Below, one piece after another: positions 12,980 to 22,390 of a stretch of DNA of 64,000 bases (position 1 is its first letter; each line of letters starts with the position of its first letter). The notes beneath the pieces are model-generated. The model had not been told where the DNA came from. It did no database searches and saw nothing but the letters and a program-made list of their open reading frames with translations. The position numbers and the translations under genes are program-made. Origin of the DNA: Chrysaora quinquecirrha (Eukaryota > Cnidaria > Scyphozoa > Semaeostomeae > Pelagiidae); assembly GCA_014526335.1 (NCBI GenBank), contig JACTAT010000037.1, positions 13,847,842-13,911,841 on the forward strand, in the 5' to 3' direction.

Positions 12980-13600
12980 TTTCTTGCTTAGCAAAGACTT
13001 AAACTCAGAATGCGTTGCTTCTTTCTATGGAGCTGAATGCTTTCCATTCCATGCTTCACTAATACTCTTTGGCTCACAAATATCTGCAGAAAAAACATCA
13101 ACAATGATCTTCTTCTTCAAATGATGACTTTCATATGGAGGTTTTGCATTCAAGACAACTGTTGGACTACGATTAATTAAATAAATGGCAGTGTTTGCAG
13201 CTTCTGCCCGAAATTCCAATGGTATATTTGCTGATAAACCAGTGAAGGAGCGGATTCAACAATGTGCAATTCATACGCAATACCATTTTGTGCAGGATTA
13301 TATGACACAGTTTTTTTATGCGAAATTCCTTGCTCTTTCAAATTTTTAAAAAATTCTTTCGAAGAATATTCGCCACCATTATCCGTAAGAAGTATTTTAT
13401 ATCGCTTTCAAGTTATACTTCCCAGAACGTTGAAAGATTTCTTTAGTTTGTCCAATACTTCAGATTTCTGTTTCAAGAAATATAACAGGTATCGTGAAAA
13501 ATCGTCGATGAAAGTAAATAAATATCTTGAATTCCCATGAGAATCAAGTGCTGTTTTCCGATTATACAACCTTCGCAAAACGATTTCTTTCCATTTGTAT
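12980..13600 (-). pseudogene. Copia integrase core (broken)
   Basis: Frames on the minus strand give DDFSRYLLYFLKQKSE and, near 13370-13390, TDNGGEYSS, the second catalytic Asp region. The integrase tail is at 13025-13219 (AEAANTAIYLINRSP). Stops and frameshifts break the reading frame. Confidence 0.8.
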
Positions 13601-14974
13601 TTATATCACCCATTCCAATAACAATACCTTTCTCAAGTAACTTAATAACAGATGACCAAGATGACCAAGACGACAATGCCAAAGTTCTAAATCAGAATTA
13701 TTACTCTCAGTATTATTTGCTTGAACAGACGATGTTTTAAAGATATAAAATTTTCCTTTGATTTCACCGATTTCCAAAACTTTAGAACTGCGAATTATTT
13801 TGAATTTTTCAGATTCAAGTCGGACTAAAGCACTCAAATGTGTCATTGCACGAACAGATAACAAGTTTTTATCAAAATCTGGCAAATATAAAACATTGTG
13901 ACGATTCATTCCCTGAAAAAGTCCTTTAATATCAGTTTTCAGCTGATAATTTCCTTTTCCATATGCAAATATGATTCGATTATCACCCAAACTGAATGTA
14001 ATCGGCTGTTTAAATTCAACATAATCAGAAAGACTGTGACTTTCATACGTCATGTGCTGAGTCACACCAGAATAAATAATCCACAAATTTTTCGTCTTAG
14101 AACTTTTCCAGGTGATCAAAGCTTCATCATGTTCAAGATCATGACCTTCATCCTTGGTAAAATGTGCTGAACTCGAATTTCTGGACAAATTCATATTGTT
14201 CACATTTCTTAACTTATTTTTCGGGCAATCTCTTGCAAAACGACTTTGTTCTTTGCAAAAATGACAAACGCCACTGAATGATTGGTAAGGAAATGATGTG
14301 TCATGGTTATCAGCACTTCCGTGTGATCCGGAACTACACCCACGGTTTTCTCGCCTGTTTTGAACACAACACCGAGCAGCAAGTGCTTCCTCAGATTTTT
14401 TCAGATCCACTTTATCCAAATTTCGATCAAAATCATTTGAAAGCATACCTTTTCGTTCACTTTTTCGAAAGATAAGTTCCACCAACTGCACTCAAGGCTG
14501 TAATCAGTGGTGTAAATTCTTCAGGCAGACTAGCTAAATGAGTCATTGCCAATTCTTTATCGCCGATCTCAGCTCCCAATTCCTTCAATTGATGATGGAG
14601 CGATTTTCGATTGTTTACATTTTCCAACATGTTTCCATTCTTCTTGAAATCTACAAGAATAATACCTTTGGCGCGATTTTCCTTTCTGCAAAATTGACTA
14701 ACAGGCGAATTGTTTCTTGGGAGTGTAACGAGCTTCTTTAGCCGCTTTCATGTCACGTATGTGAATTTGTTCCTCAGGCTCGACAGCGAAAAAAATATAG
14801 GTCTAATGCCTTACCTCTCTCTCATCTTCAGGAATTACAGCAGACCCATTGGCATGTTCGAATATATCTTGACGCTCCATTTTAAAGTCACATGTTGAAT
14901 GCCCATGTTCGATAATTCGAACTGTTTAATTTCGCAAATTTCAGGGCGTTGTGAGAATCTTCAGAGAAGGTCAT
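13601..14974 (-). pseudogene. Copia gag, protease and pre-integrase region (broken)
   Basis: Starts at an ATG (14974) with FAKLNSSNYRTWAFNM, the usual copia Gag N-terminus, followed at once by a stop and frame change. The long frame from 14491 downward has a zinc knuckle CHFCKEQSRFARDC in which the usual GH is replaced. The protease motif reads WIIYSGVTQHM, with Tyr where the catalytic Asp should be. The pre-integrase motif LWHCRLGHLG follows. These changes mean it cannot supply active protease. Confidence 0.85.
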
Positions 14975-15273
14975 TTTCAGACTAATTGTAAATCTGCGCT
15001 TGTCGTAATCCAGTCCTAGGTAGTTCTGGGCAGTCCTGAGCCTATATCCTACTAGAAAAATGCTACAGAAAAAGAACTACATAACCTGTAATTCACAAAT
15101 CCAACTCAACATAACAACACCTCAACTCAACAGCAAAGCCAAGCAGAAGAGGTAGTAAAAGTAAAAAAATATCTCGTGACAATCATAAGACTGGAAATTC
15201 CTATGTGATTAATACAGTTACTTAATACAATTGAATAGAGGAGATTATCACAATCACAACTGAGTTGCTAACA

Positions 15274-17064
15274 AGACACATCCATTACTGAAACAATTCT
15301 AATTTGATAATTATAATGGTAATTTCTAAACATTTGTTAGATGCAACAGAGTTTGGCTAGACCAACAACCATATTCCAAACATGAACGAAATCTCTAGTA
15401 GCGTTCTAACTTGAGAAAGTAGAGGGAGTTTTCAAATAAGATCAAGGGAGTGCAGTAAGCAAGAACAATTGATATCGACAAATTCAGTCTTGGAATCTAG
15501 TAATCACTAAATTACTTAACAGAAGTGACGTGTAAAATGCTCAAAAAGCAAAGTGGCATAATACTGTTTCCAACGAAACACTTGATATGGCGTACAAAAA
15601 TCACATTAGCCCCATCATACCATTGACTGATTCTACGAAAGAGTACACAGCATTCAAGCACTCAACAAAACTAATTAATTCCCAGTTTAGTAACATTTCT
15701 ATGTAACGATGAGAGACTGAAAGTATGGGTGTCATGACAAATTTTAACTGACAATCAACTTACAAAAGGTTGAATGACAAGAAACTTCTCTAGCAAGGCA
15801 GTTTTGAAGAATATTGTCAAACTCTAAGAAACATCTTGCTTGAGCGTCCCTTCTTTGGCCAAATTGTTTGCTATCCCATCCCTGTGCTTGTGCTTTATCG
15901 ATTTTAATCTGCTTCAAGGGGACTCTATAGAGCAACCGTGTTGCAGAAAATTAGTTAAAAACCCCAAAGTGGACTTGTAGTGAATTAGACATTCTTTTGT
16001 TTAGGCCCTTCCTTGTCATTTTAGGCCATTTCTATTACTTTTCATTCATTCTGTTGTTTCAAATCATTCAGCAACGCATCTCATTATCATCACCCACGTC
16101 ATTCGCTACACCCACACATGCCTGCATTACATCATCTCACCAGGTCATTCCCGCGTTACTTCAATCATTGCCTTATTTGTCATACTTCTCAATTCTCATT
16201 GCATTTCCTTTACATCTCACCATAACTATTTTCCTTATTTGTAACGTTCAGATTTTCAGCCCACTTCCGTATCTCAACTTTAAATACCTGTGTTCCTTTG
16301 TAAATATTTAGTTCAGATAGCTCAGTGGATTTTTAATACGAAACGCTCGTCTCTTTCTCTGGTCTTTCTCTGGCTCCGTGTTCCTTGCACGTTAAATCAG
16401 GCATCAAACGACGAAAGACAGTTCCTCTGGACTTCACAAGCAGTTTATTAGTAATAAGGAAAATAATCTTTATGGTATGCACATAATGAAATTTTCAATG
16501 GCTCTCGTGGCTCTCAGACCTATCAGTCAAGGCATTTGGGAATTCACCTGATCAAACTGACTGGCCAGTCCACGACCAACATTGCAGAGACTAAATTCAA
16601 GCAAAATTCAAGGAGAAATCAAGACATTTTTGAAAAGCATTAATATCAGCGACCTATTTCTTGACACTTAAAATACAGATTCAAATTGAAGTGTCATTCA
16701 ATTAATTCAGATATTTACACGTGTAAATTCAAAGACAAATTTTAACCACACCATCAAGAAAGTTTTTGCTAGGCACAAGCAGTGAAAGAAGGGACATATT
16801 TTCAAAGAGTTACGGAAACAGAACGCAAACAAAAGGGTCATTTACACGTTATGTATTTGGCACAAATGTGGAACATGGAAAAGATGTGATACTTCTTGAG
16901 GAATTTAGCTTCAAAGATTGCAGAAAAGGAAAACTCAAGTTATGCATCAACATAAAGTTGGATTAGGACAAAACTATCTTTTGATGTAACGTAATTAAAT
17001 CTGCCATATTTTGCATGAGACAATCAAGAGTTCCCTTTCCCAAAAGAGAAAATCAAGAACAAGG
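15274..17064. other. No recognised gene or element
   Basis: AT-rich DNA with short chance frames only; possibly a large intron of the RIM-like gene. Confidence 0.4.
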
Positions 17065-17345
17065 AAGCTCATTCTAAAGTAGTGAAATCATTTCTACCAG
17101 GGGTGAAATTAATCTTTTTTGAGACAGCACAAGGAAACCAGGGAGAACAAAGTGCTAACAGACCAAAACAATGGATAAGAATAGACCTTATTTATTCTTA
17201 TTAAGTCTATTCTTAAGTCTATTCTTATTAATTGATCTTGTCCATTTAGCACTTTTCTCTCCCTGGTTCCCTGTGCTCTCTCAAAAATATCAATTTTGCT
17301 CATGCTCATAGATTTCACTTCAGTACACTTTAGAATGGGCTTTCT
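17065..17345. repeat. Foldback (long inverted repeat) element
   Basis: The left arm contains CATTCTAAAGTAGTGAAAT and later AACCAGGGAGAACAAAGTGC. The right arm, reverse complemented, gives CATTCTAAAGTGTACTGAAG and AACCAGGGAGAGAAAAGTGC. Arms of about 130 bp meet near 17205 at an AT-rich repeat of TCTATTCTTA. A nonautonomous foldback/MITE is likely. No target duplication was confidently seen. Confidence 0.65.
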
Positions 17346-17697
17346 GTGTAAAGAACTCACAGATTTTAATTTTATGGCTCAAGAAGCCAGTATATGATTT
17401 GAATGAGTTATGGGGAATTGCTATTATAAGGAGACTTTTGTATATTTAATTATTAACTTAGTTGTTTTACTTTATTATTCTTGCATTATATTTTAAATAG
17501 ATTTTATTAGTTAGGTTTTAAAATATTTCAAAGATTTGCATAATCTCTGCTACATACAATCTTCTGTTTTCAAGAACTGCTTGTGCTTGCCTGTGCAAAT
17601 AAAAGTGAACAAAATACCTCTCTGTTGATTCATTTGAGAGTCTAAGCTTGCAAATTCAATAGTTTGTGATATTTTTGTGAAATTGTTATATTCCTAC

Positions 17698-17914
17698 CTT
17701 ATTTGCTCCAGCAACTCTGATTTGCTCTCCACAGTTATCACAGACATTCATCTTACAGTATTTGCATGGTTTTCCATCATTTGGTGCTTTGAATTCTGTT
17801 CTTTGGCATATTTCACAAAGGCCTCTCTTCACTTCCTTATTAACCTTTGATGTTATACTTTTACTTCTTGCTTCCTTTTTTACTTCAAAAGCAGAAAGTT
17901 CCTTGGATATTTTG
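17698..17914 (-). CDS. RIM-like FYVE-type zinc-finger exon
   Basis: A 217-bp exon with an acceptor (TTTGATCAG) at 17915 and a donor (AAG/GTAGGA) at 17697. It continues the frame of the exon at 19710-19855. The 72 complete codons start with a charged, Lys-rich linker helix, then four CxxC-type pairs: CEIC, CKYC, and CDNC after MNV. This is the first half of the RIM-type FYVE-like zinc finger that sits between the two Rab-binding helices and contacts Munc13. The expected following exon (a WVC..CRK motif completing the finger) was not found between here and the left edge, so it lies beyond position 1 or was missed. Intron to the previous exon is about 1.8 kb. Confidence 0.7.
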
Positions 17915-19709
17915 CTGATCAAAGAAAATAACAGTTAAATATCAGTAATATCAGTAAAACAATAAAAAAGAATAAATAACATTCACTCACACTGGCTAAT
18001 TTATAAATTAGTTAGCATTGCAAGACATTAAGCAATCATGAACCTCTATTAACTAACAAATGTTTATTCGTAGGATAGAGCAACCATTATTTGCAAGATC
18101 TTAATTAAAATCGTAAAGGTTGGTTTCAAAGCACTAAGTGGCATGTCATATCAACCTTCCTGCAAGAATATATTGCAGTGAAAATTCTCCCGGTATGTCC
18201 TAGCATTTTTTTAAAAAATTTGTATCCATGAAGCTAAATTGAAGTGCTGTTATTGGTTGCGCAAAATCAGACTTGATCTTGTTTCAAAGGTTGTTAGAGA
18301 TAAAATCAGAAAAACTGTTGAAAAGTTTACTGGCCTGCATGTTCAAATACCTCAATATGAGATGAACTGCAAGTATGTACAAACATACATGCAGGCAAAA
18401 ATTCTCAAGAGGATAAGCGAAACATATTGATTAGTGGGAAACATCACCTCTTATCAAACAAATTATCTGCTATTTTGTTATTTTATTTGAACTTGCTGAC
18501 TAATTTCTGTGGGATCCTGTCTTATTTTCTACACTTTCGTTTGGTATTAAAAATGGCTCTCAACATAATTCTTCACATGGTAGAATAATTTGGTGACTAA
18601 AATTTTCACTTTAACTGCATAAACTAGTTTTTGTTTTAGTATATCTTCAAGCAAATTACAAATAATAGAAAATTTCCAGCAAAAATGAATCTAGGGGTGT
18701 GAACAAATCACACAGGAAACTTACAACAGGAATTTGTCATGACATGCATCATGTGTAATTACAAGTCTTTCCTGAAAACGTTCCTACAGACAGTTATTTG
18801 CCTGATTACTTAATGTAAACGGAGTTGTTGCTGTTGACACCAATAAGCAAAAAATGAGATGTGGTTTGCTGAAAGCCATTGGCTCAGAATCCCTCTTTTC
18901 CAGCATTGTTTTATGACATGTCAACACAAAGGGTCAAGCATTGCTATCAAGTAAATCTCAAATGTTTGTCTATCAAACGTCTGATTGTTTTGCCAGGGCC
19001 TAAATGTCTATTTAAGTAGAGCAATGACAAGAAGGAAAACACGAGAGCTGGCACCTAATTCAAAGCAATCAAAGTATTTGGGCTACTGTATATAATGTAT
19101 GGACCATCATATCATTTTTCAGCTGATCTTGTATGACAAGAAATATATAAATAAAATGAAAAAGATGATTGAATAATATAAGATATTTTACACACTTAAT
19201 TAAGCTAGTGTCTGATATTGTCATTGGCAGTCAGGTTTTAACTGATAACCTAACCTAGGAGGAGCTTTAAACCAGACAAGAAATACATTTAAGAACAGTA
19301 AACAAAGCCAAGGATTCTTGTATCTGGCCTAAAGTATTTTCGCAGGAGAAACAAACATCTGATATCAGCTGCAAGTGATTTGTTAGGCTAAGCATAGGAT
19401 TAGATATATTTCTTTCAAATTTTGGACAAGACTATTATCGTTTTTGTGGGAAAGATTATATCCACTAGGATGATACGAGTAAACCACCAACTCGCACTGA
19501 AAACACAGAAAAACATTCTGATCAATTTTCTGAAGAAAGTGGTTCTGGGCTGAATGAAACACTTCTAAAACTTAAGTTAGCAAATATTTCAAAAGCCAAG
19601 CCACCCTTTTAGGACAGGAGAAAATTTAGAGTTGCAAGTCTTGCTGCTGGCAGTAGGTCCAAAATGAAAGGCAACAGCCAGCAAGTACACAGGTTACGAA
19701 CATACTCAC
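17915..19709. other. Intron of the RIM-like gene
   Basis: AT-rich intron with no recognised coding sequence, RNA gene or clear transposon. A short plus-strand open frame near 18239-18430 has no family resemblance and is treated as chance. Confidence 0.6.
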
Positions 19710-19855
19710 TTTTCGATGAAGAAAGTTTCGTCTTCTAACGCCTTCTGGCGGTCGATGACGGCTTGTATGACTTCTCTTTCTTCTTCACAAAGATGAGAAA
19801 GGTCGAGTGATGGTGGTGAAGAAGGAGATGGTTTGATGAAGGCCACATCATACAT
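19710..19855 (-). CDS. RIM-like (Rab3-interacting molecule) first coding exon
   Basis: Minus-strand exon with an ATG at 19855-19853 and a donor (AAAA/GTGAGT) at its low edge, 19710. It encodes about 48 residues containing DLSHLCEEEREVIQAVIDRQ, which matches the N-terminal Rab-binding helix of RIM proteins (DLSHLTEEER...MDRQ in vertebrates). RIM is the presynaptic active-zone scaffold that binds Rab3/Rab27 and Munc13. Splicing to 17914 gives an AAC (Asn) codon across the junction and keeps the frame. The vertebrate protein begins with a short Pro-rich leader, and this exon has a comparable Pro/Ser-rich run before the helix. A rabphilin- or Piccolo-like protein is a weaker alternative. Confidence 0.7.
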
Positions 19856-20100
19856 CGCTTTCTTATAAAACAGAGTAAAAGATCATTAAATTGTTCACTT
19901 TCAACTGAAATGGCGTAATGGTTGAGATGAATAATAAGAGAAGCAAATTGCCACCTGGTAAATTCTTTCTGATCGCCATTTCTATTATTGTTTGCGTTCA
20001 AGAAACAGATGGTGCGCATGCACTACCGGTTGTTGTCATGCTCAAGTTTCGCGCTCTTTTTACGTCACAGAAACCCAACAGAAACACATTTTGTTTATGG
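19856..20100 (-). promoter_or_regulatory. Probable 5' UTR / promoter of the RIM-like gene with a CRE-like site
   Basis: Region upstream of the RIM-like ATG. A TGACGTAA (minus strand) CREB/ATF-type site lies at about 20060-20067, near a short GC-richer patch. CRE sites are common in neuronal promoters. The link to this gene is by position only. Confidence 0.3.
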
Positions 20101-20262
20101 AGCGGCGTAGGGGTAAAGAATGTGGCAGGGCAGCGGCTAGTAGAAAATGAAACACACTTTTTATTATCCTGTAAAAATTACAACTTTGAACGCAAGAGTT
20201 TCCTTGAAAATATTGAAAATGAATCTATGTCTCCAATAAAAATCTATTCCAACAAATCATAG
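20100..20262 (+). pseudogene. Non-LTR retrotransposon scrap (RT C-terminal zinc-finger-like)
   Basis: A short plus-strand stretch reads ENETHFLLSCKNYNFERKSF, resembling the 'E-x-HFLL-x-C-x2-Y-x3-R' motif downstream of RT in many animal LINEs. It is truncated on both sides and lies just left of the BEL/Pao insertion. Confidence 0.5.
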
Positions 20263-20502
20263 ACTATGAACAAATGAACAAAAATTCATTGACAAGCGAA
20301 AATCCGGCGAAAATGAAACTTTGATAAAAGATTAACAAGCAAATTCATTTCAACCATATGTTATAAACGATTACAAGCCAATTAAAAAAAACATTAGAGC
20401 ATTTTAGAACCTTTATCTTTATTAACACCTAACTGTTGTGTAACTTGCGTATTTTTTTCTAATTAACATTGTATTTTTTTTGTCATGTTGTAGTTTAGTC
20501 GT

Positions 20503-20754
20503 TGTGAAACATCTTTCTGTTGTACTTACTGGTTTATGGCTTTGTTGACCATATCTTTGAGATTTTGTTTGAGTTTTGATAACAACAGAAAAGACGCGTG
20601 GTTTCTTGCCTTCCAGAGGACTGTATTTTATTACGTAACATAACAATGCGATTAAATATAAAACAAAGAAAATTGAAATGTCCAAAATAAACAATGAAAA
20701 GGTCAACAGAACAATGAAAGGTTAAAATGTTCAGTTCGGAAAACATTCATCACA
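20503..20754 (-). repeat. 3' LTR of the BEL/Pao element
   Basis: 252 bp, the downstream LTR of the minus-strand element, with the same TG...CA ends and the same internal sequence as the copy at 26083. Bordered on the outside by GTCGT (20498-20502) and on the inside by a purine-rich tract. Confidence 0.93.
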
Positions 20755-20764
20755 CTCTCCCCCC
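20755..20764 (-). other. Polypurine tract of the BEL/Pao element
   Basis: On the minus strand GGGGGGAGAG abuts the 3' LTR (TGTGATG...), the expected position of the plus-strand primer for reverse transcription. Confidence 0.8.
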
Positions 20765-20767
20765 AAA

Positions 20768-22390
20768 TCAGACAACGTCCTGATTTTCAGCAATGTCTGT
20801 TATTCTGCATTTCGCGGCCGCAGCAGCGTCTCGTGTACTTCGACGTATATCTTTGTCCTGACCGGGGAGTGTCTTCTTAGCTGCTTCTTCTTCTTCAGCA
20901 TAAAGTTCCAAAAGGCATAGTTTTTGTAACGGTCGTTCGATTATATTTACTCTTTCACCTGTAGCTACTTTAAGTTCGGCTCCTCGTATAACTCCGTCTT
21001 GTCCTTTAATCAATCGTGTGATTCTTCCGAATTTCCATCTGCATCTTGAAACGCCTTCTTGTTTGATCAATACAATAGCTCCAATCTTGAGCGATTTCTC
21101 TGATTTCTTTGAATTCATTCGATGAAATTCACGTAGACTAGCGACGTATTCTTGACTCCATCGTTTCCAGAAGTGATCGAGTTGTTTCTGCAGATACTTA
21201 AGCCTTTTTGTTGCGTCGGCTTCATCGCTGCTATCAGGCTGCTCCCATGCTAAGGTAGGTATACGGCGCCCGTGTATCAAATGGTTTGGAGTAAGTGCTT
21301 CAGGTCCAAAATCCTCATCAAGGTAAGTTAATGGTCGATTATTTAAAACGGCTTCGATATCTAACAACGATTCTTTGAATTCTTTGAATGAGACTTTAGC
21401 TCGACCTAAGATTCTGACTAGACATGACTTGACGAGTCCAACGAGGCGCTCAAAAAAGCCACCCCACCAAGGTGCTCGTGCGACATTGAATTGCCAAGTG
21501 ATGCTTTTGGATCCTAAGAAATTGCTTACTTCATCGCTGTTCTTGAGTTTCTTCAGCCATTTAGCAGTTGACTTAAACGTTTGAGCGTTATCTGATATCA
21601 TCTTCGATGGCATACCTCGTCTTGTTATTAGACTTTGCTTGAAGGTTGCAGTTGACATGTCTTGAACTGGCTCTATGTGTATGGCTCTTGATGTAGCGCA
21701 TGTAAATAAGGTGACGTAAGCCTTTGAGGTCTTTTTCCCATTCGAACAGTAAAATGGACCAGCGAAATCAACACCGATGGTGTGAAATGCATGTCCTGGT
21801 TTAACTCTGCATTCTGGTAATGCTGCTGTAGCTGCTGGTGACAGAGGTTTTGATGTTAGCTTGTTACAAGTTAGACAGTTCCTTATGAATTTCTTAACAA
21901 CCTGCCTGCCTTTAGGTACCCAATATCTTTCACGCAGCTCTGCTAAGGTTGTCGAAACTCCTAGATGTAGTACTCTGTGATGGGCATCTCTGATTGCCAA
22001 CTCTGTGAAAACATGATCCCGTGGCAGAAGAACTGGTTTTGTTTCAATTTCTGCATGCTCCAAACGTCCATGACATTTCAGGATACCGTTTTCTTCCTTG
22101 AGGTTTAGCTGTTGTTGTAACTGCTGAAAGCTGTTCTGCTGTTTGATTTGTGTTTGTATATGTTGTATCCACTTTATTTCTGCTGATTTAATTTCTTCAG
22201 TGCTGAGACTATTACTATGTGTTTGATTTTTCTTTCCAACATTGTTGATAAATCGATATATCCAGGCAGTGATTCGAATAACCTTGTGCTGACTGTTATA
22301 GCGTTGAAGATCAATGATTGATTCTAAACCTTTATGTTGTATATCTACTGCCGTTGCTGTCGTTGTTAGTTTCCTTTTTTTCTGCTTCAC
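20768..22390 (-). CDS. BEL/Pao integrase and C-terminal region, separate frame
   Basis: An open frame of 540 codons overlapping the Gag-Pol frame by 59 bp and lying +1 relative to it. It begins with the YNSQHKVIRITAW segment that in this superfamily normally continues the RNase H region, so it belongs to the same polyprotein. The HHCC zinc-binding region is near codons 137-175, and the catalytic triad residues lie in GVDFAGPF, ISDNAQTF and FFERLVG. The C-terminal DUF5641-like domain (RWSQEYVASLREFH, then a basic strand-rich part) ends at a stop at about 20768, only a few bases from the polypurine tract. The overlap includes an A-rich run, so either +1 recoding, a one-base indel or a sequencing error explains the split. 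Confidence 0.88.
   Translation of the reverse strand: MKQKKRKLTTTATAVDIQHKGLESIIDLQRYNSQHKVIRITAWIYRFINNVGKKNQTHSNSLSTEEIKSAEIKWIQHIQTQIKQQNSFQQLQQQLNLKEENGILKCHGRLEHAEIETKPVLLPRDHVFTELAIRDAHHRVLHLGVSTTLAELRERYWVPKGRQVVKKFIRNCLTCNKLTSKPLSPAATAALPECRVKPGHAFHTIGVDFAGPFYCSNGKKTSKAYVTLFTCATSRAIHIEPVQDMSTATFKQSLITRRGMPSKMISDNAQTFKSTAKWLKKLKNSDEVSNFLGSKSITWQFNVARAPWWGGFFERLVGLVKSCLVRILGRAKVSFKEFKESLLDIEAVLNNRPLTYLDEDFGPEALTPNHLIHGRRIPTLAWEQPDSSDEADATKRLKYLQKQLDHFWKRWSQEYVASLREFHRMNSKKSEKSLKIGAIVLIKQEGVSRCRWKFGRITRLIKGQDGVIRGAELKVATGERVNIIERPLQKLCLLELYAEEEEAAKKTLPGQDKDIRRSTRDAAAAAKCRITDIAENQDVV

Larger units (their letters stand above)
11340..15273 (-). mobile_element. Decayed Ty1/copia LTR retrotransposon
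   Basis: Minus-strand element with gag, protease, integrase, RT and RNase H in copia order, bounded by short similar sequences: 11340-11451 (downstream LTR) and about 15159-15273 (upstream LTR). Both end in TAACA on the plus strand (TGTTA on the minus strand). A polypurine tract, AAGTGGGAG on the minus strand, abuts the downstream LTR at 11452-11460. The two LTRs differ at many positions, so it is old. A tRNA-Met PBS was not recognised. Confidence 0.85.

Noticed and set aside
22332..22390. Classical -1 programmed frameshift in the BEL/Pao element
   Set aside because: The integrase frame is +1 relative to Gag-Pol, so a -1 slip on the A run would enter the wrong frame.
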